From NCBI GenBank assembly GCA_039818665.1, contig JBCBTJ010000028.1, positions 1-42,092 of the forward strand: a stretch of 42,092 nt of DNA. Reading direction: 5' to 3'. The translations under genes were made by a program, and so were the position numbers. Origin of the DNA: JBCBTJ01 sp039818665 (GTDB taxonomy: Bacteria > Pseudomonadota > Alphaproteobacteria > Caulobacterales > Hyphomonadaceae). Positions 23,795 through 34,420 of this stretch are shown in pieces; within the stretch, counting starts at the first letter, position 1; each line of letters opens with the position of its first letter. Under the pieces are notes generated by a model. The model was not told the origin of the DNA. It searched no databases and saw only the letters and a program-made list of their open reading frames with translations.

Positions 23795-26700
23795 ATGTGG
23801 GTTTCGTGCGGGCGGCTTCTGGCCGCCCGGTGGATGCTTTTGACGCTTTTTGCGAGCTTGGCCGCGTGCCTTGTCTCGCCCGCGTCGGCGCAGATCGGCC
23901 GCGAGGTCGAGAACGTCGCATCCGTCACCTTCGAAACCAGCGGCGTCGCTTTCTCCTTACCGACCAATCGGGCCGTTTTCACGGTCGAAGCAGCGCGGAC
24001 GCCGTCCACCATCGACTTCTTCCGCTACGCCCCGACCGCGCCTGACGCCATTCAGGCGCGCGTGCGCGACTCTCATTTCAGCCCGTCCGGCGCCGTTGAA
24101 GGGCCGTTTTCTCCGGTCGGGCCGCCCGTTACCGTTGGCGACGTGGAGCTGGACTTTTCGGGCCAAGTGCCGCTAGTGCCCGCCGCCGCCTATCTGCCTG
24201 GCGAACTCATCATCCTCCGCGTCGTCGACGCGGGACAGAACGGCGATCCAGAACGGATCGAAACCGTTGTGATCACGGTCGCCGCAGAAAGCGGCGATCT
24301 GATTACGCTGTGTTTGTTTGAGAGCGGGCCGGATACAGGCGAGTTTTTCGCCTGGCTGCCAACCACCGGCGATCCCGCGGCGAACGCCGACAACACGCTG
24401 CTGGTGGGCGACAAGGACCAACTGACGGCGACTTATGTCGACGTTTTCGACGCCACTGAGATTTCAATCGATACAGCGCTGGTCGATCCGTTCGGCCGTG
24501 TTTTCAACAGCTTGACCGGTGAGCTGATCAACGGCGCAGTCGTCACGATCATCGACGACGCGACGGGCCTGCCGGCCGAAGTGTTCGGCGTCGACGGCGT
24601 CTCGGCCTATCCATCGACGGTCACCACGGGCGGCGTCGTCACCGACGCGTCAGGCCTCGTTTATGATCTGCCTGAGGGCGAGTTTCTGTTTCCGCTCATG
24701 GCGCCGGGGGTTTACCGGATCGAAGTCGCCCCGCCGGACGGATTGTTCTTCCCGTCGGCTCAATCGCCGGACTCTTTTTCGGGCCTGCCGAATGCGCCGT
24801 TCGACATTATTCCCGCCTCGTTCGGCGGAACCTTCGTGCTAGACGCGTCGGGCCCGATCAATTTCGACGCCCCCGTCGATCCGTTCGGCGAGGTCGTCAT
24901 CCAAAAAGAGGCGTCCAATCAGACGGTCTCTCCCGGCGGGTTTGTCGAATATGAGATTTTGATCGAGAACCGCAATGAGGTCGCTCTGCCGCTGCTCTTG
25001 CAGGACGCGCTGCCCCGGGGCTTCCGTTACCGTCCTGGAACCGCGCGTGTGGACGGCGCGGTTATTCCGGAGCCAGCCTTCTCGCCTGACGGTTCGGTGG
25101 CGACCTTCCGCCCCGGCCTGGTTCCGGCGGGCGGCGCGATCACGCTGTCCTACGTGACCGAAGTGGGCGCCGGCGCGCCTTTGGGCGATGCGATCAATAC
25201 GGCGCAAGCCGTGAACGGCGCTGGAGAGCCCGTGTCCAACACGGCGCAGGCGCTTGTTTTCGTTCAAGAAGACCTACTGCGCTCGCGCCTGGCCATCATC
25301 GGCCGCGTCGCGGTAGACGCCTGTGATCCGGACGAAGACTGGCCGCGCGACATCAAGGGCGGCGAAGGCGTTCCCGGCGTCCGCTTCTACCTGGAAGACG
25401 GCGAGTTTACGGTCTCCGACCGCGACGGGCTCTTTCACTTTGAAGATGTCCTGCCGGGCACGCATGTGGTTCAGCTCGACGAAGCCACGCTGCCGCCGGG
25501 CTTCGAGCCCGTGGCGTGCGAACAGCACTCCCGCTTCGCTGGCAGTGCGACTTCGCAATTCGTCGACGCGCAGGGCGGTTCGATCTGGCGGGCAGACTTC
25601 TACTTGAAGCGCACTGAAGAAGCGATCGAAGCCGCCGCCGAAGCTGAAGCGGCGACAGCGACGCCGCTGACCGGGCCCGGCGCATTCGATCAAGCCTGGC
25701 TCGACGCCCAAGCGCCTGTCTCAAAGTGGGCCTATCCGAGCGCCGACACGCCGCCCTCCTCGCGATCGGTCAATATCGGCATCGCCCACGCTGAGGACGA
25801 TCGCGTCCGGCTCTACCTGAATGGCGAGCGCGTGCCCGGCCTCAACTTCAGCGGCCGCCAGATGTCCACCGATCAAACCGTCCAGCTCAGCCGCTGGCGC
25901 GGCGTCGACATCCTCGAAGGCGAAAATGTCTTCGAAGCCGAGGTAATCGCGCCGGATGGCTCTATTCGCGACGTCCTCACGGAGTCGATTTGGTTCTCCA
26001 AAGAAATCCGCTCGGTCGCCTTGGTCGCTGATCAGTCGCAATTGGTCGCCGACGGGCGCACACGGCCGGTCATCGCCGTCAGCGTCGCGGGCGCCGCTGG
26101 CCGCTCGGTTCATGGCGGCCGCGCGCTAGAAGTGGAAATCAGCGCGCCTTACCGGCTCGGTCTGACCGCCGACTTCGAAGACGAGGCGCCCATCGCCGGC
26201 TCTTTCTCGACCCAATCAGCCGTCTCGGTCGGCGCGGACGGCATCGCCCGCATTGAGCTGGAGCCGACCCTGAAGACCGGCCTCGCCCGGCTTCGGATCA
26301 AGCTCGACGACGGCCGGTATGACGACATCGAAGTCTATCTCACGCCTGAAAAACGCGACTGGATCCTCGTCGGCTTGGCCGAGGGCGTCCTTGGCGTCGA
26401 CCGGTTCACAAGCGGCGGCGCGGACGGCGTCACGGATTTCGAGCGCGACGGCCGCTTCGCCCTCTTCGCCAAGGGCCTCGTCCGCGGCGATTGGCTGCTC
26501 ACTGTCGCCGTCGACACCGCCAAGCGGCGCGGCGAGTCCGATGACGAATTGTTCGACGATATCGATCCGAACGCATTCTACACGCTCTATGGCGACCGGT
26601 CCTACCAGGAGAACGAGGCCGAGACCCGGTATCCCGTCTACGTGAAGCTCGAGCGCGATACGTTCCAAGCGCTGTTTGGCGACTTCGACACCGGTCTGAC

Positions 26701-28861
26701 CGACAGCGTCCTGTCGCGCTACTCGCGCCGTCTGTCGGGATTTCAAACCGTCTATGAGAGCCCGCGCCTATCCTTCTCGGCGTTCGCGGCGGAGACCAAT
26801 CAAGGCTTCGCCCAAGACGAGTTCCCGGCCGACGGCACGTCGGGCCCGTTCCGCCTGACGAACGCCCCGCTCGTCCGGAACTCTGAAGTCATCACAGTTG
26901 AAACACGCGACCGCTTCCGCCCGGACCAAATCCTCGAGCAGCGGACCTTCGCCCGCTTCCTCGACTACGACATCGATTTCGACACCGGCGAGATCCTGTT
27001 CCGCCAACCGGTGAACGCGACAGACGCCGCCTTCAACCCGAATGTCATCGTAGTCGACTACGAAGCTCGGTCGGACGCCGAGCGCAACGTGACAGCCGGC
27101 GGACGCGCCGCAGCGCGCTTTGTAGACGGCGCCGTGGAGCTCGGCGCGACGTACATCCGCGAAGAAGGCTCTCCGACCGCCGCAGGCGGCGCGGGCGAAC
27201 TCGCCGGCGTCGATCTGCGCGCCCGCCTTGGCGACCGAACGGAAGCACGCTTCGAATTCGCCGCCTCCGACCGCGGCGAAGACGGCGAGACAGAAGACGC
27301 CGACGCCGTTCTGGCGGAGATCGTCCACCAGTCTCAGTCGGTTTCAGCTACAGCCTATTTCCGCCAGGACGACGGCGATTTCGGCTTGGACCAGCAAACC
27401 TCGGCCGTCTCCAACATTCGTCGCTATGGCGCAGCGGCCAGCGTCCTGCTCAGCGAAAGCCGGACGGGCCAGAACGGCCAGCGCAGCCAGCGTGTGGTCG
27501 AGACTGAGGCTTACCGCGAAGACAATCTCGCCACCGGCGACAGCCGAACAGTCGGCGAAGCGGAGATCCGCCACGACAGCGCGACGCTCGGCCTCGGCCT
27601 CGGCCTGCGCGGCGTGCAAGAAACCTTCGAGGACGAGACCCGCACATCGGTCCTCGTCACAGGGTCGGCGCGGAAAACCTTCGTCGACGCGGGCCTCACC
27701 CTTCTCGCCTCCCACGAACAGCCGATCGCAGGCGAGGACGAATCCACATTGTTCCCGCAGCGTACGACGGTCGGGGTCGACAAGACGCTCACGAGCTTCG
27801 CGACGCTCAATGTCCGCCACGAAGCCCTGAACGGCGCGGACGCCTCTGGCCAGAACACGGTGGCCGGTGTCACGGTGAAGCCCTGGTCCGGCGGCGAGTT
27901 CCGCGCGTCCGCCGACATGCTGACCCAAGACAGCGGCCGACGCCTCGGCGCGACAGTCGGCGTCGATCAGGCCTTCGAACTCGGCGACGGCTGGAGCACA
28001 GGCTTCGGCGCAGCGCGGCGCGCCCGCATCGATGGCGGCGACGACGAACGGGACGTGACGCCGGACGCGGCCCTCTCCCCGCTTGAAACCGCGCCCCAAA
28101 GCCCGCTCACCAGCGATGATGAGTTCACCTCGGGCTATGCCGGCGTCGGCTATCGCTCCGAGTCGACCGCCGCCTCGGCCCGCGCCGAAGTGCGCGACTC
28201 CACGCTCGGCCGGCGGATCTCTGTTTTCGGCGGCGCGGCCCGCGAAGCGACGGAGGAGCTCTCCTTCGCCGGCGCCGCTCGCGTGACCCTGAACAATGTC
28301 GCAGAAGGCGACGACCAGCGCGAAGTCGAAGCCCGTATCGGGCTCGCCTGGCGCCCGCGCGGCGAGGGCCCTGTGGTCTACAACCGCCTGGATGTGGCTG
28401 AAGAAGAAATCTTCAGCCGCTCCACCCGCTGGAAAGTGGTCAACAATCTCGGCGTCAACGCCAATCTGACCGACCGGACCGAACTCGCCGCCTTCTACGG
28501 CGTCAAATACGAGAACGCGCGCTTCGGCGACGTCGAGGTGAGCGGCGTCACGCAATTGCTGGGCGCGGAATTGCGCCAGGACATCACCAAGCACATCGAC
28601 ATCGGCGTCTCCGGCTCCGCGCTGCACGCCCATGGCAGCGGCACGACGGACTTCGCCGCCGGCGCGTCGGTCGGCTTCACGCCCGCCGACAATGTCTGGA
28701 TCAGCCTCGGCTACAATGTCGAAGGCTTCGAGGACCGCGATTTCGAAGCCGCAGAATTCACGCGCAAGGGCCCGTTCGTGAAGCTTCGGGTGAAATTCGA
28801 TCAGAACACCGCGGGCGAGCTCTTGCGGCGCGTCGCACCGAATTGGGGGGCCTCACAATGA
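23795..28861 (+). CDS. Giant outer-membrane protein: DUF11 and Ig-like modules plus C-terminal barrel-like region
   Basis: This 1688-residue exported protein has a signal peptide at residues 1-32 (cleaved after SPASA). Its N-terminal third contains beta-rich modules. A DUF11 domain (about 365-486) has the core FVEYEILIENRNEVALPLLLQDALPRGFRY. A prealbumin/SdrB-like module (about 500-605) contains GVPGVRFYLEDGEFTVSDRDGLFHFEDVLPG, and Ig-like regions follow (about 650-850). From about 850 to the C-terminus lie alternating strands typical of a large outer-membrane barrel (for example FQALFGDFDTGLTDSVLSRYSRRLSGFQTVY and the final strand KGPFVKLRVKFDQN). This is the layout of TonB-independent barrel proteins carrying surface repeats. 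It overlaps the next gene by four bases (ATGA). Substrate or ligand is unknown. TamAB might assist its assembly, but that is only a guess. Confidence 0.8.
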   Translation: MWVSCGRLLAARWMLLTLFASLAACLVSPASAQIGREVENVASVTFETSGVAFSLPTNRAVFTVEAARTPSTIDFFRYAPTAPDAIQARVRDSHFSPSGAVEGPFSPVGPPVTVGDVELDFSGQVPLVPAAAYLPGELIILRVVDAGQNGDPERIETVVITVAAESGDLITLCLFESGPDTGEFFAWLPTTGDPAANADNTLLVGDKDQLTATYVDVFDATEISIDTALVDPFGRVFNSLTGELINGAVVTIIDDATGLPAEVFGVDGVSAYPSTVTTGGVVTDASGLVYDLPEGEFLFPLMAPGVYRIEVAPPDGLFFPSAQSPDSFSGLPNAPFDIIPASFGGTFVLDASGPINFDAPVDPFGEVVIQKEASNQTVSPGGFVEYEILIENRNEVALPLLLQDALPRGFRYRPGTARVDGAVIPEPAFSPDGSVATFRPGLVPAGGAITLSYVTEVGAGAPLGDAINTAQAVNGAGEPVSNTAQALVFVQEDLLRSRLAIIGRVAVDACDPDEDWPRDIKGGEGVPGVRFYLEDGEFTVSDRDGLFHFEDVLPGTHVVQLDEATLPPGFEPVACEQHSRFAGSATSQFVDAQGGSIWRADFYLKRTEEAIEAAAEAEAATATPLTGPGAFDQAWLDAQAPVSKWAYPSADTPPSSRSVNIGIAHAEDDRVRLYLNGERVPGLNFSGRQMSTDQTVQLSRWRGVDILEGENVFEAEVIAPDGSIRDVLTESIWFSKEIRSVALVADQSQLVADGRTRPVIAVSVAGAAGRSVHGGRALEVEISAPYRLGLTADFEDEAPIAGSFSTQSAVSVGADGIARIELEPTLKTGLARLRIKLDDGRYDDIEVYLTPEKRDWILVGLAEGVLGVDRFTSGGADGVTDFERDGRFALFAKGLVRGDWLLTVAVDTAKRRGESDDELFDDIDPNAFYTLYGDRSYQENEAETRYPVYVKLERDTFQALFGDFDTGLTDSVLSRYSRRLSGFQTVYESPRLSFSAFAAETNQGFAQDEFPADGTSGPFRLTNAPLVRNSEVITVETRDRFRPDQILEQRTFARFLDYDIDFDTGEILFRQPVNATDAAFNPNVIVVDYEARSDAERNVTAGGRAAARFVDGAVELGATYIREEGSPTAAGGAGELAGVDLRARLGDRTEARFEFAASDRGEDGETEDADAVLAEIVHQSQSVSATAYFRQDDGDFGLDQQTSAVSNIRRYGAAASVLLSESRTGQNGQRSQRVVETEAYREDNLATGDSRTVGEAEIRHDSATLGLGLGLRGVQETFEDETRTSVLVTGSARKTFVDAGLTLLASHEQPIAGEDESTLFPQRTTVGVDKTLTSFATLNVRHEALNGADASGQNTVAGVTVKPWSGGEFRASADMLTQDSGRRLGATVGVDQAFELGDGWSTGFGAARRARIDGGDDERDVTPDAALSPLETAPQSPLTSDDEFTSGYAGVGYRSESTAASARAEVRDSTLGRRISVFGGAAREATEELSFAGAARVTLNNVAEGDDQREVEARIGLAWRPRGEGPVVYNRLDVAEEEIFSRSTRWKVVNNLGVNANLTDRTELAAFYGVKYENARFGDVEVSGVTQLLGAELRQDITKHIDIGVSGSALHAHGSGTTDFAAGASVGFTPADNVWISLGYNVEGFEDRDFEAAEFTRKGPFVKLRVKFDQNTAGELLRRVAPNWGASQ

Positions 28862-31788
28862 GGTCTCTCATCCCCTCACGCTGGCGAACCGCCGCGCTTG
28901 GCGCCGCCCTCGCCGCCTTTGCGGCCGGCGAAGCGCGCGCGCAGGCCGGCCCCTATGTGAACACGACCAGCGGATCCATCGACGGAACAACGACCTGCGG
29001 CGGCGGCGAACTGACCCGCAGCATCGTCGTCGGCGACAGTTTCACCATCACCGATCTCGATGTCGGCTTCATCGCGTCCCACACCTGGCGGCTCGACATC
29101 GAGACCACCCTCACCTCTCCCCAGGGCACCTCTGTCCAAATCATCGACGGCCCCGCCGGCACGACAAACCGCATCGACAGCTACAACATCTTGCTCGACG
29201 ACGCGGCGGCGGATCTCATCAATACCGGCGGTCATACCGGGGCAGACCTCGTCACGACCCCGCCCTACGAAGACACGGTCAGACCGGATGCGGCGCTGTC
29301 GGCCTTCAACGGCGAAAATGCGCAAGGAACCTGGACGCTCGCCATGTGCGACACGTTCACGACCGCCGACGACGGCACTTTTCTGCGCGGCGAGCTCATC
29401 TTTAACGGCGTGACGCCCGCCGACGCGGATCTGTCGCTCGCCCTCGCAGCCGACAACACCTCGCCCGATGTCGCCACCAATGTCACCCTGACTGTCACGC
29501 TGACGAATAGCGGCCCCGACGCGGCGGATGGAATCACCGTCGACTTCCCGCTTCCAAGCGGACTCTCCTATGTCTCCGACGACGCCGGCGGCGCCTATGC
29601 GTCCGGAACCGGCGTCTGGACCGTGCCCGGCCCTGTCGCCAGCGGCGGCGGGGCGACCCTGAACGTTGTGGCCACGGTCAACTCCTCGGGCTCTTACGCT
29701 GCGCAGGCCGAAGTTTCGGCGGCTGGCGCCAACGACGCCGACTCCACGCCCGGCAACGCCAGCTCGAACCCGTTCGAAGACGATACGGCGACGGTCACCC
29801 TGACACCCGGCGCGACCGGCGGCGGGCCGGGCGCGCCCCCGCCGCTCTCCTGCTCTGTCGCCGATCAAACCGTGCTTGATTGGGATTCGAACACCTGGAC
29901 GAGCGGCGCGACGACCCAGAGCTTCAGCGTCGGCGGCCTCGACTTCGATTTCGCCATCACGGGCTCAAACAACTTCATCAACGGCACGCCGCAAAACGCA
30001 ACGACGGTTCAAGGCGGTCTGCCGTCGACCGAAAACACCGTTCTGATGTTCGTCAATCATCCCAACCTGTCCGGCCGCGAGACGACGACCATCGATGTCG
30101 GCGTTCCGGGAACCGGCGTTGAAGAGCTTCAATTCACCATCTTCGATGTCGACACCGGCGATTTCGTTGACCGGCTGACCGTCTCCGGCTCGCTCGGCGG
30201 CGTCGATGTCTCGCCGACGCTGACGGGTGGTACGTCAGTGGTTGTCGCAGGTTCGGTCGCCCAGGGCACGGCCGGCGTCGCCAGCTCGTCCGGGGCCGGC
30301 AATGTCACCATCACGTTCACCGAACCCGTCGACCAGGTCGTCTTCGCCTATGACAACGGCATTGGCGCGCCAAGCGATCCCGCCCAACAACTGATCGCGA
30401 TGCATGACCTCACGGTCTGTCCGCGCCAGTTCGACTTCGGCGACGCCCTCGTCTCATACGGCGCGCCGTCGCACATCATCTCGAATGGTTTCCAAATCGG
30501 CGCCGTCGCGCCAGACGGCGAGACCGGCCCGCAGCCGACCGCATCCGCCACGGGCGACGACGCGAACGGAACCGACGACGAGGACGCCAGTGTCTTCTCC
30601 GGCCTCGTTCAGACACAATCCTCGACCCTCAATATCCCGGTCGTCGGCACCGGCGGTTTCCTGCAGGCCTGGATCGATTGGAACGGCGACGGCGATTTCA
30701 ACGACACCGTCGGGGGGGTCCCGGAACAGGTCGCGTCCAATCTGACCACGCCCGGCGCGTCGGGCGTGATCGCCTTCAGCGTCACGCCGCCAAGCGCCTC
30801 GGTCACGACTGAGACCATCGCGCGTCTGCGCTGGTCGTCGACCCCCGGCCTCAACGCCACCGCAGCCGCCGGCGATGGCGAGGTCGAGGACCACGCGCTC
30901 ACCATCGCGCCGCCGCCGCTGGTCGAGAGCTGCCCGGCGGGCTCGACCCTCGCGTCCATCTCGGGCAACGCGGACACCGTGATCACCGCCTCGCAATTCA
31001 GCGCCAACGCCCTCGGCCCGATCCTGACCGCCGGGTCCTCCGCCGGCAGCGGCAACTCCGCCCGCGTGCGCAGCGCAGACCCGACCCTGGTGCTCGGGCT
31101 AGAGCATCTCACGCCCGAAAACGCTTCGATCACGGTCTCCATCGGCCGCGACAACGGCTCCGGCGACATCGCCATCGACCTGTCGGACGACGGCCTGACC
31201 TTCACCCAGGTCGCCACGTTCAACGCAGACCCCAACGACACGCTGTCCCATATCACCGTCATCGCGCCGGCCGGCGGCGCTGAATTCATCCGGTTCCGCA
31301 GGCTCGGCGGCGCGACCTGGGTCGACGGCGTCGCCTACACCTCGGCTTGCCTCTCAGCCTCGCTGGAAGCGTCGAAAAGCACTGCGGTCTACGACCCGTT
31401 GTCGCAGAACCTGCTCGCCGTGCCGGGAAATGACGTCACCTACACGATCACCGTTCGAAACGTCGGCGGCGCGGCGACCGATCCCGACAGCATCGAACTG
31501 ATCGACCGCTTGCCGAGCGAGATCGAATTCTTCGCCGGCGACAATGGCGGCCCCGGCGGCGGACCGGTGGCCTTTTCAGGCGCCGGCTCGGGGCTCACCT
31601 TCTCGGCCTCGGACGTGCGTTTCTCCAACGCGCCCTCTCCGCCGGTGGGCTTCCTGTCCTGCTCGTACAGCCCCTCGGGCCAATACGACCCGAACGTCAC
31701 CTATGTTTGCTTGAACCCCAAAGGCGCGCTCGCCGCGGGCGACCCGGACCCGGAATTCTCCGTCACCTTCCGCGCGCGGATCAAATAG
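28858..31788 (+). CDS. Secreted multidomain protein: P-domain, DUF11, GEVED
   Basis: This 976-residue protein has a signal peptide (MRSLIPSRWRTA..., cleaved near ARA-Q). First comes a proprotein-convertase P-like domain (about 30-180, with GDSFTITDLDVGFIASHTWRLDIETTLTSPQGT and LSAFNGENAQGTWTLAMCD) and a DUF11 module (about 185-315). A beta-rich domain (about 330-520) precedes a GEVED domain (about 524-683), with FDFGDALVSYGAPSH, QPTASATGDDANGTDDEDA, WIDWNGDGDF and DGEVEDHAL. Another beta module (690-833) and a C-terminal DUF11 (835-976) follow. The ATG at 28858 has a six-G Shine-Dalgarno and its start overlaps the previous stop (ATGA), so it is translationally coupled to the giant barrel protein. 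There is no sorting signal, so a partner role on the surface barrel is plausible but unproved. Confidence 0.8.
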   Translation: MRSLIPSRWRTAALGAALAAFAAGEARAQAGPYVNTTSGSIDGTTTCGGGELTRSIVVGDSFTITDLDVGFIASHTWRLDIETTLTSPQGTSVQIIDGPAGTTNRIDSYNILLDDAAADLINTGGHTGADLVTTPPYEDTVRPDAALSAFNGENAQGTWTLAMCDTFTTADDGTFLRGELIFNGVTPADADLSLALAADNTSPDVATNVTLTVTLTNSGPDAADGITVDFPLPSGLSYVSDDAGGAYASGTGVWTVPGPVASGGGATLNVVATVNSSGSYAAQAEVSAAGANDADSTPGNASSNPFEDDTATVTLTPGATGGGPGAPPPLSCSVADQTVLDWDSNTWTSGATTQSFSVGGLDFDFAITGSNNFINGTPQNATTVQGGLPSTENTVLMFVNHPNLSGRETTTIDVGVPGTGVEELQFTIFDVDTGDFVDRLTVSGSLGGVDVSPTLTGGTSVVVAGSVAQGTAGVASSSGAGNVTITFTEPVDQVVFAYDNGIGAPSDPAQQLIAMHDLTVCPRQFDFGDALVSYGAPSHIISNGFQIGAVAPDGETGPQPTASATGDDANGTDDEDASVFSGLVQTQSSTLNIPVVGTGGFLQAWIDWNGDGDFNDTVGGVPEQVASNLTTPGASGVIAFSVTPPSASVTTETIARLRWSSTPGLNATAAAGDGEVEDHALTIAPPPLVESCPAGSTLASISGNADTVITASQFSANALGPILTAGSSAGSGNSARVRSADPTLVLGLEHLTPENASITVSIGRDNGSGDIAIDLSDDGLTFTQVATFNADPNDTLSHITVIAPAGGAEFIRFRRLGGATWVDGVAYTSACLSASLEASKSTAVYDPLSQNLLAVPGNDVTYTITVRNVGGAATDPDSIELIDRLPSEIEFFAGDNGGPGGGPVAFSGAGSGLTFSASDVRFSNAPSPPVGFLSCSYSPSGQYDPNVTYVCLNPKGALAAGDPDPEFSVTFRARIK

Positions 31789-31827
31789 GCGCTTGGCGGC
31801 GCGCGCCGCCGCTCTTAGCTAGCCGGC

Positions 31828-32457
31828 ATGACCGAGGTCAAAATCTGCGGATTGTCGGAACCCGACACGCTCGCCGCCGCCGTCGCGGCGGGCGCGGACT
31901 ATGTCGGGTTCAACTTCTTCCCGAAGAGCCCGCGCTATGTGGACCTCGAACTCGCCGTCCGGCTGCGCCCGCTCGCCGGACCAGCAAAAGCCGTCGCCCT
32001 GCTCGTCGATCCGTCCGATGACGATTTGGGCGCCATTGAACCGCTGGAGTTCGACGTGATCCAACTCCACGGCGCCGAAACGCCCGCCCGGCTTGAGCAG
32101 ATCAAGCGCGCCACAGATTTGGTCGTTTGGAAGGCGCTTGGCGTCGAGACGGCCGAGGATCTGGCGCGCGCCGGCGCGTTCGACGCCGCCGACGCCCTAC
32201 TCATCGACGCGAAACCGCCCAAAGGCTCCGACCTGCCCGGCGGCAACGGCGCGCCCTTCGACTGGTCGATCTTAGCCGGCTGGACCCCGGAGAAGCCCTG
32301 GATGCTCTCTGGCGGACTGACGCCGGAGACCGTCGCCGCCGCCATCGCTGCGACTAACGCGCCAGCTGTAGACGTCGCCTCTGGCGTAGAACGGTCGAGG
32401 GGCGTAAAGGACCCCACATTGATCAAAGCCTTCGTGACGGCTGCGAAAGCCGCCTGA
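31828..32457 (+). CDS. trpF: Phosphoribosylanthranilate isomerase
   Basis: This 209-residue TIM-barrel enzyme catalyses the Amadori rearrangement of phosphoribosylanthranilate to CdRP, the third step from chorismate to tryptophan. The catalytic pair is visible: C7 in VKICGLS and D127 in LLIDAKPP. The phosphate-binding C-terminal part is also present (LSGGLTPETV and DVASGVERSRGVKD). Length matches the family. It starts 39 bp after the surface-protein cluster and lies 11 bp before trpB, so trpF and trpB form a unit. Confidence 0.96.
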   Translation: MTEVKICGLSEPDTLAAAVAAGADYVGFNFFPKSPRYVDLELAVRLRPLAGPAKAVALLVDPSDDDLGAIEPLEFDVIQLHGAETPARLEQIKRATDLVVWKALGVETAEDLARAGAFDAADALLIDAKPPKGSDLPGGNGAPFDWSILAGWTPEKPWMLSGGLTPETVAAAIAATNAPAVDVASGVERSRGVKDPTLIKAFVTAAKAA

Positions 32458-32468
32458 GAGACCCGCCC

Positions 32469-33680
<1,212 letters not shown>

Positions 33681-33696
33681 ACTGAGCCCCGCCTGG

Positions 33697-33719
33697 TCAA
33701 AACTCTCAACCGGTTTTGA
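33697..33719. promoter_or_regulatory. Inverted repeat TCAAAAC-N9-GTTTTGA after trpB
   Basis: Seven-base arms share their sequence with the palindrome at 23654-23673. It lies 17 bp after the trpB stop and 29 bp before the SatD-like start, with a T-rich tract (ATTTTTC) just beyond. It could be a weak trpB terminator or an operator. Confidence 0.4.
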
Positions 33720-33733
33720 TTGATTTTTCACGA

Positions 33734-33751
33734 TCAACCAGTATTGGTTGA
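33734..33751. promoter_or_regulatory. Operator-like inverted repeat TCAACCA-N4-TGGTTGA
   Basis: A perfect seven-base inverted repeat with four-base spacer overlaps the TTG at 33748 or ends two bases before the alternative GTG at 33754. This position suits autoregulation by the HTH protein encoded next, or a start-site hairpin. No Shine-Dalgarno is visible for this gene. Confidence 0.45.
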
Positions 33752-34410
33752 GTGTGGATGCGCATCGCAAATACGTCCTGTTCCTGGCCGATCTTCGCCG
33801 ATCGACCGACCTCGCGCCATCGCAATCGCAAGGCGCGATGGAAGCGATCAAGCGCACCCTCGATGTCTGCAACAATCGCTACGCCGACAGTCTGGCCGCG
33901 CCGCTTGAGGTCAATTACGGCGATGAGATCGCCGGATTGTTCGTCCGCGCAGCGCCCGTCTACCCCGTCGCGACGGCGCTGCGCGGCGCGCTACACCCCC
34001 ATGCGGGCTTTCGCTTCGCGGTCTCGCGCGAACGGATCGGCTATGCGGGGGGCGCCCTGCGCGAAATGGGCGGCCCCGTTTTTCAGATCGCCAGCGACTC
34101 GCTGCGCGCGTTGAAATCGGCGGGCCGTTTCAGCGCATGGCGCCTCGGCGACGACGTCGTCGACCGGACATTGGAAGCGCTTGTCAATCTCGCGGACGCC
34201 CACGTCGCCGCCATGACCACATATCAGTTCCAGGTTTTTACTCTGTTGGAACAAGAGATTGCACAAAAGGAGATCGCCCGCCGGCTCGGCAAGTATCCTC
34301 AGTCTGTGTCAAAAGCCGTCAAAACCAGTCACGCTGATCTCATCATCGACGCGCAAACTGTCATTACGTCATGCCTCGAGCGGTTTGATCAATCGAATTG
34401 TATTGATTAG
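33748..34410 (+). CDS. SatD-like protein with C-terminal HTH
   Basis: This 220-residue protein resembles the SatD family: the N-terminal KYVLFLADLRRSTDLAP (about 8-24), then NYGDEIAGLF (about 57-66), FRFAVSRERIGYA, and the segment ending VFQIASDSLRAL. The C-terminal 60 residues form a helix-turn-helix (FTLLEQEIAQKEIARRLGKYPQSVSKAVK, about 168-196), as in other SatD proteins. The family's function is not firmly known; a DNA-binding regulatory role is likely. The start is ambiguous (TTG 33748 or GTG 33754). It lies between trpB and trpA, ten bases before a small membrane protein gene. SatD proteins commonly precede a membrane-protein gene, which fits. Regulation by tryptophan is possible but unsupported. 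Confidence 0.72.
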   Translation: MSVDAHRKYVLFLADLRRSTDLAPSQSQGAMEAIKRTLDVCNNRYADSLAAPLEVNYGDEIAGLFVRAAPVYPVATALRGALHPHAGFRFAVSRERIGYAGGALREMGGPVFQIASDSLRALKSAGRFSAWRLGDDVVDRTLEALVNLADAHVAAMTTYQFQVFTLLEQEIAQKEIARRLGKYPQSVSKAVKTSHADLIIDAQTVITSCLERFDQSNCID

Positions 34411-34420
34411 GGGACATCAA

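Noticed and set aside
27344..28633. Long minus-strand open frame opposite the giant barrel gene
   Set aside because: No recognisable protein features and no ribosome-binding site; the plus-strand frame is coding throughout.
31795..31810. GC-only palindrome between the surface cluster and trpF as a terminator
   Set aside because: It is a self-complementary 16-base run with no loop and no T-tract; probably a chance feature of GC-rich DNA.
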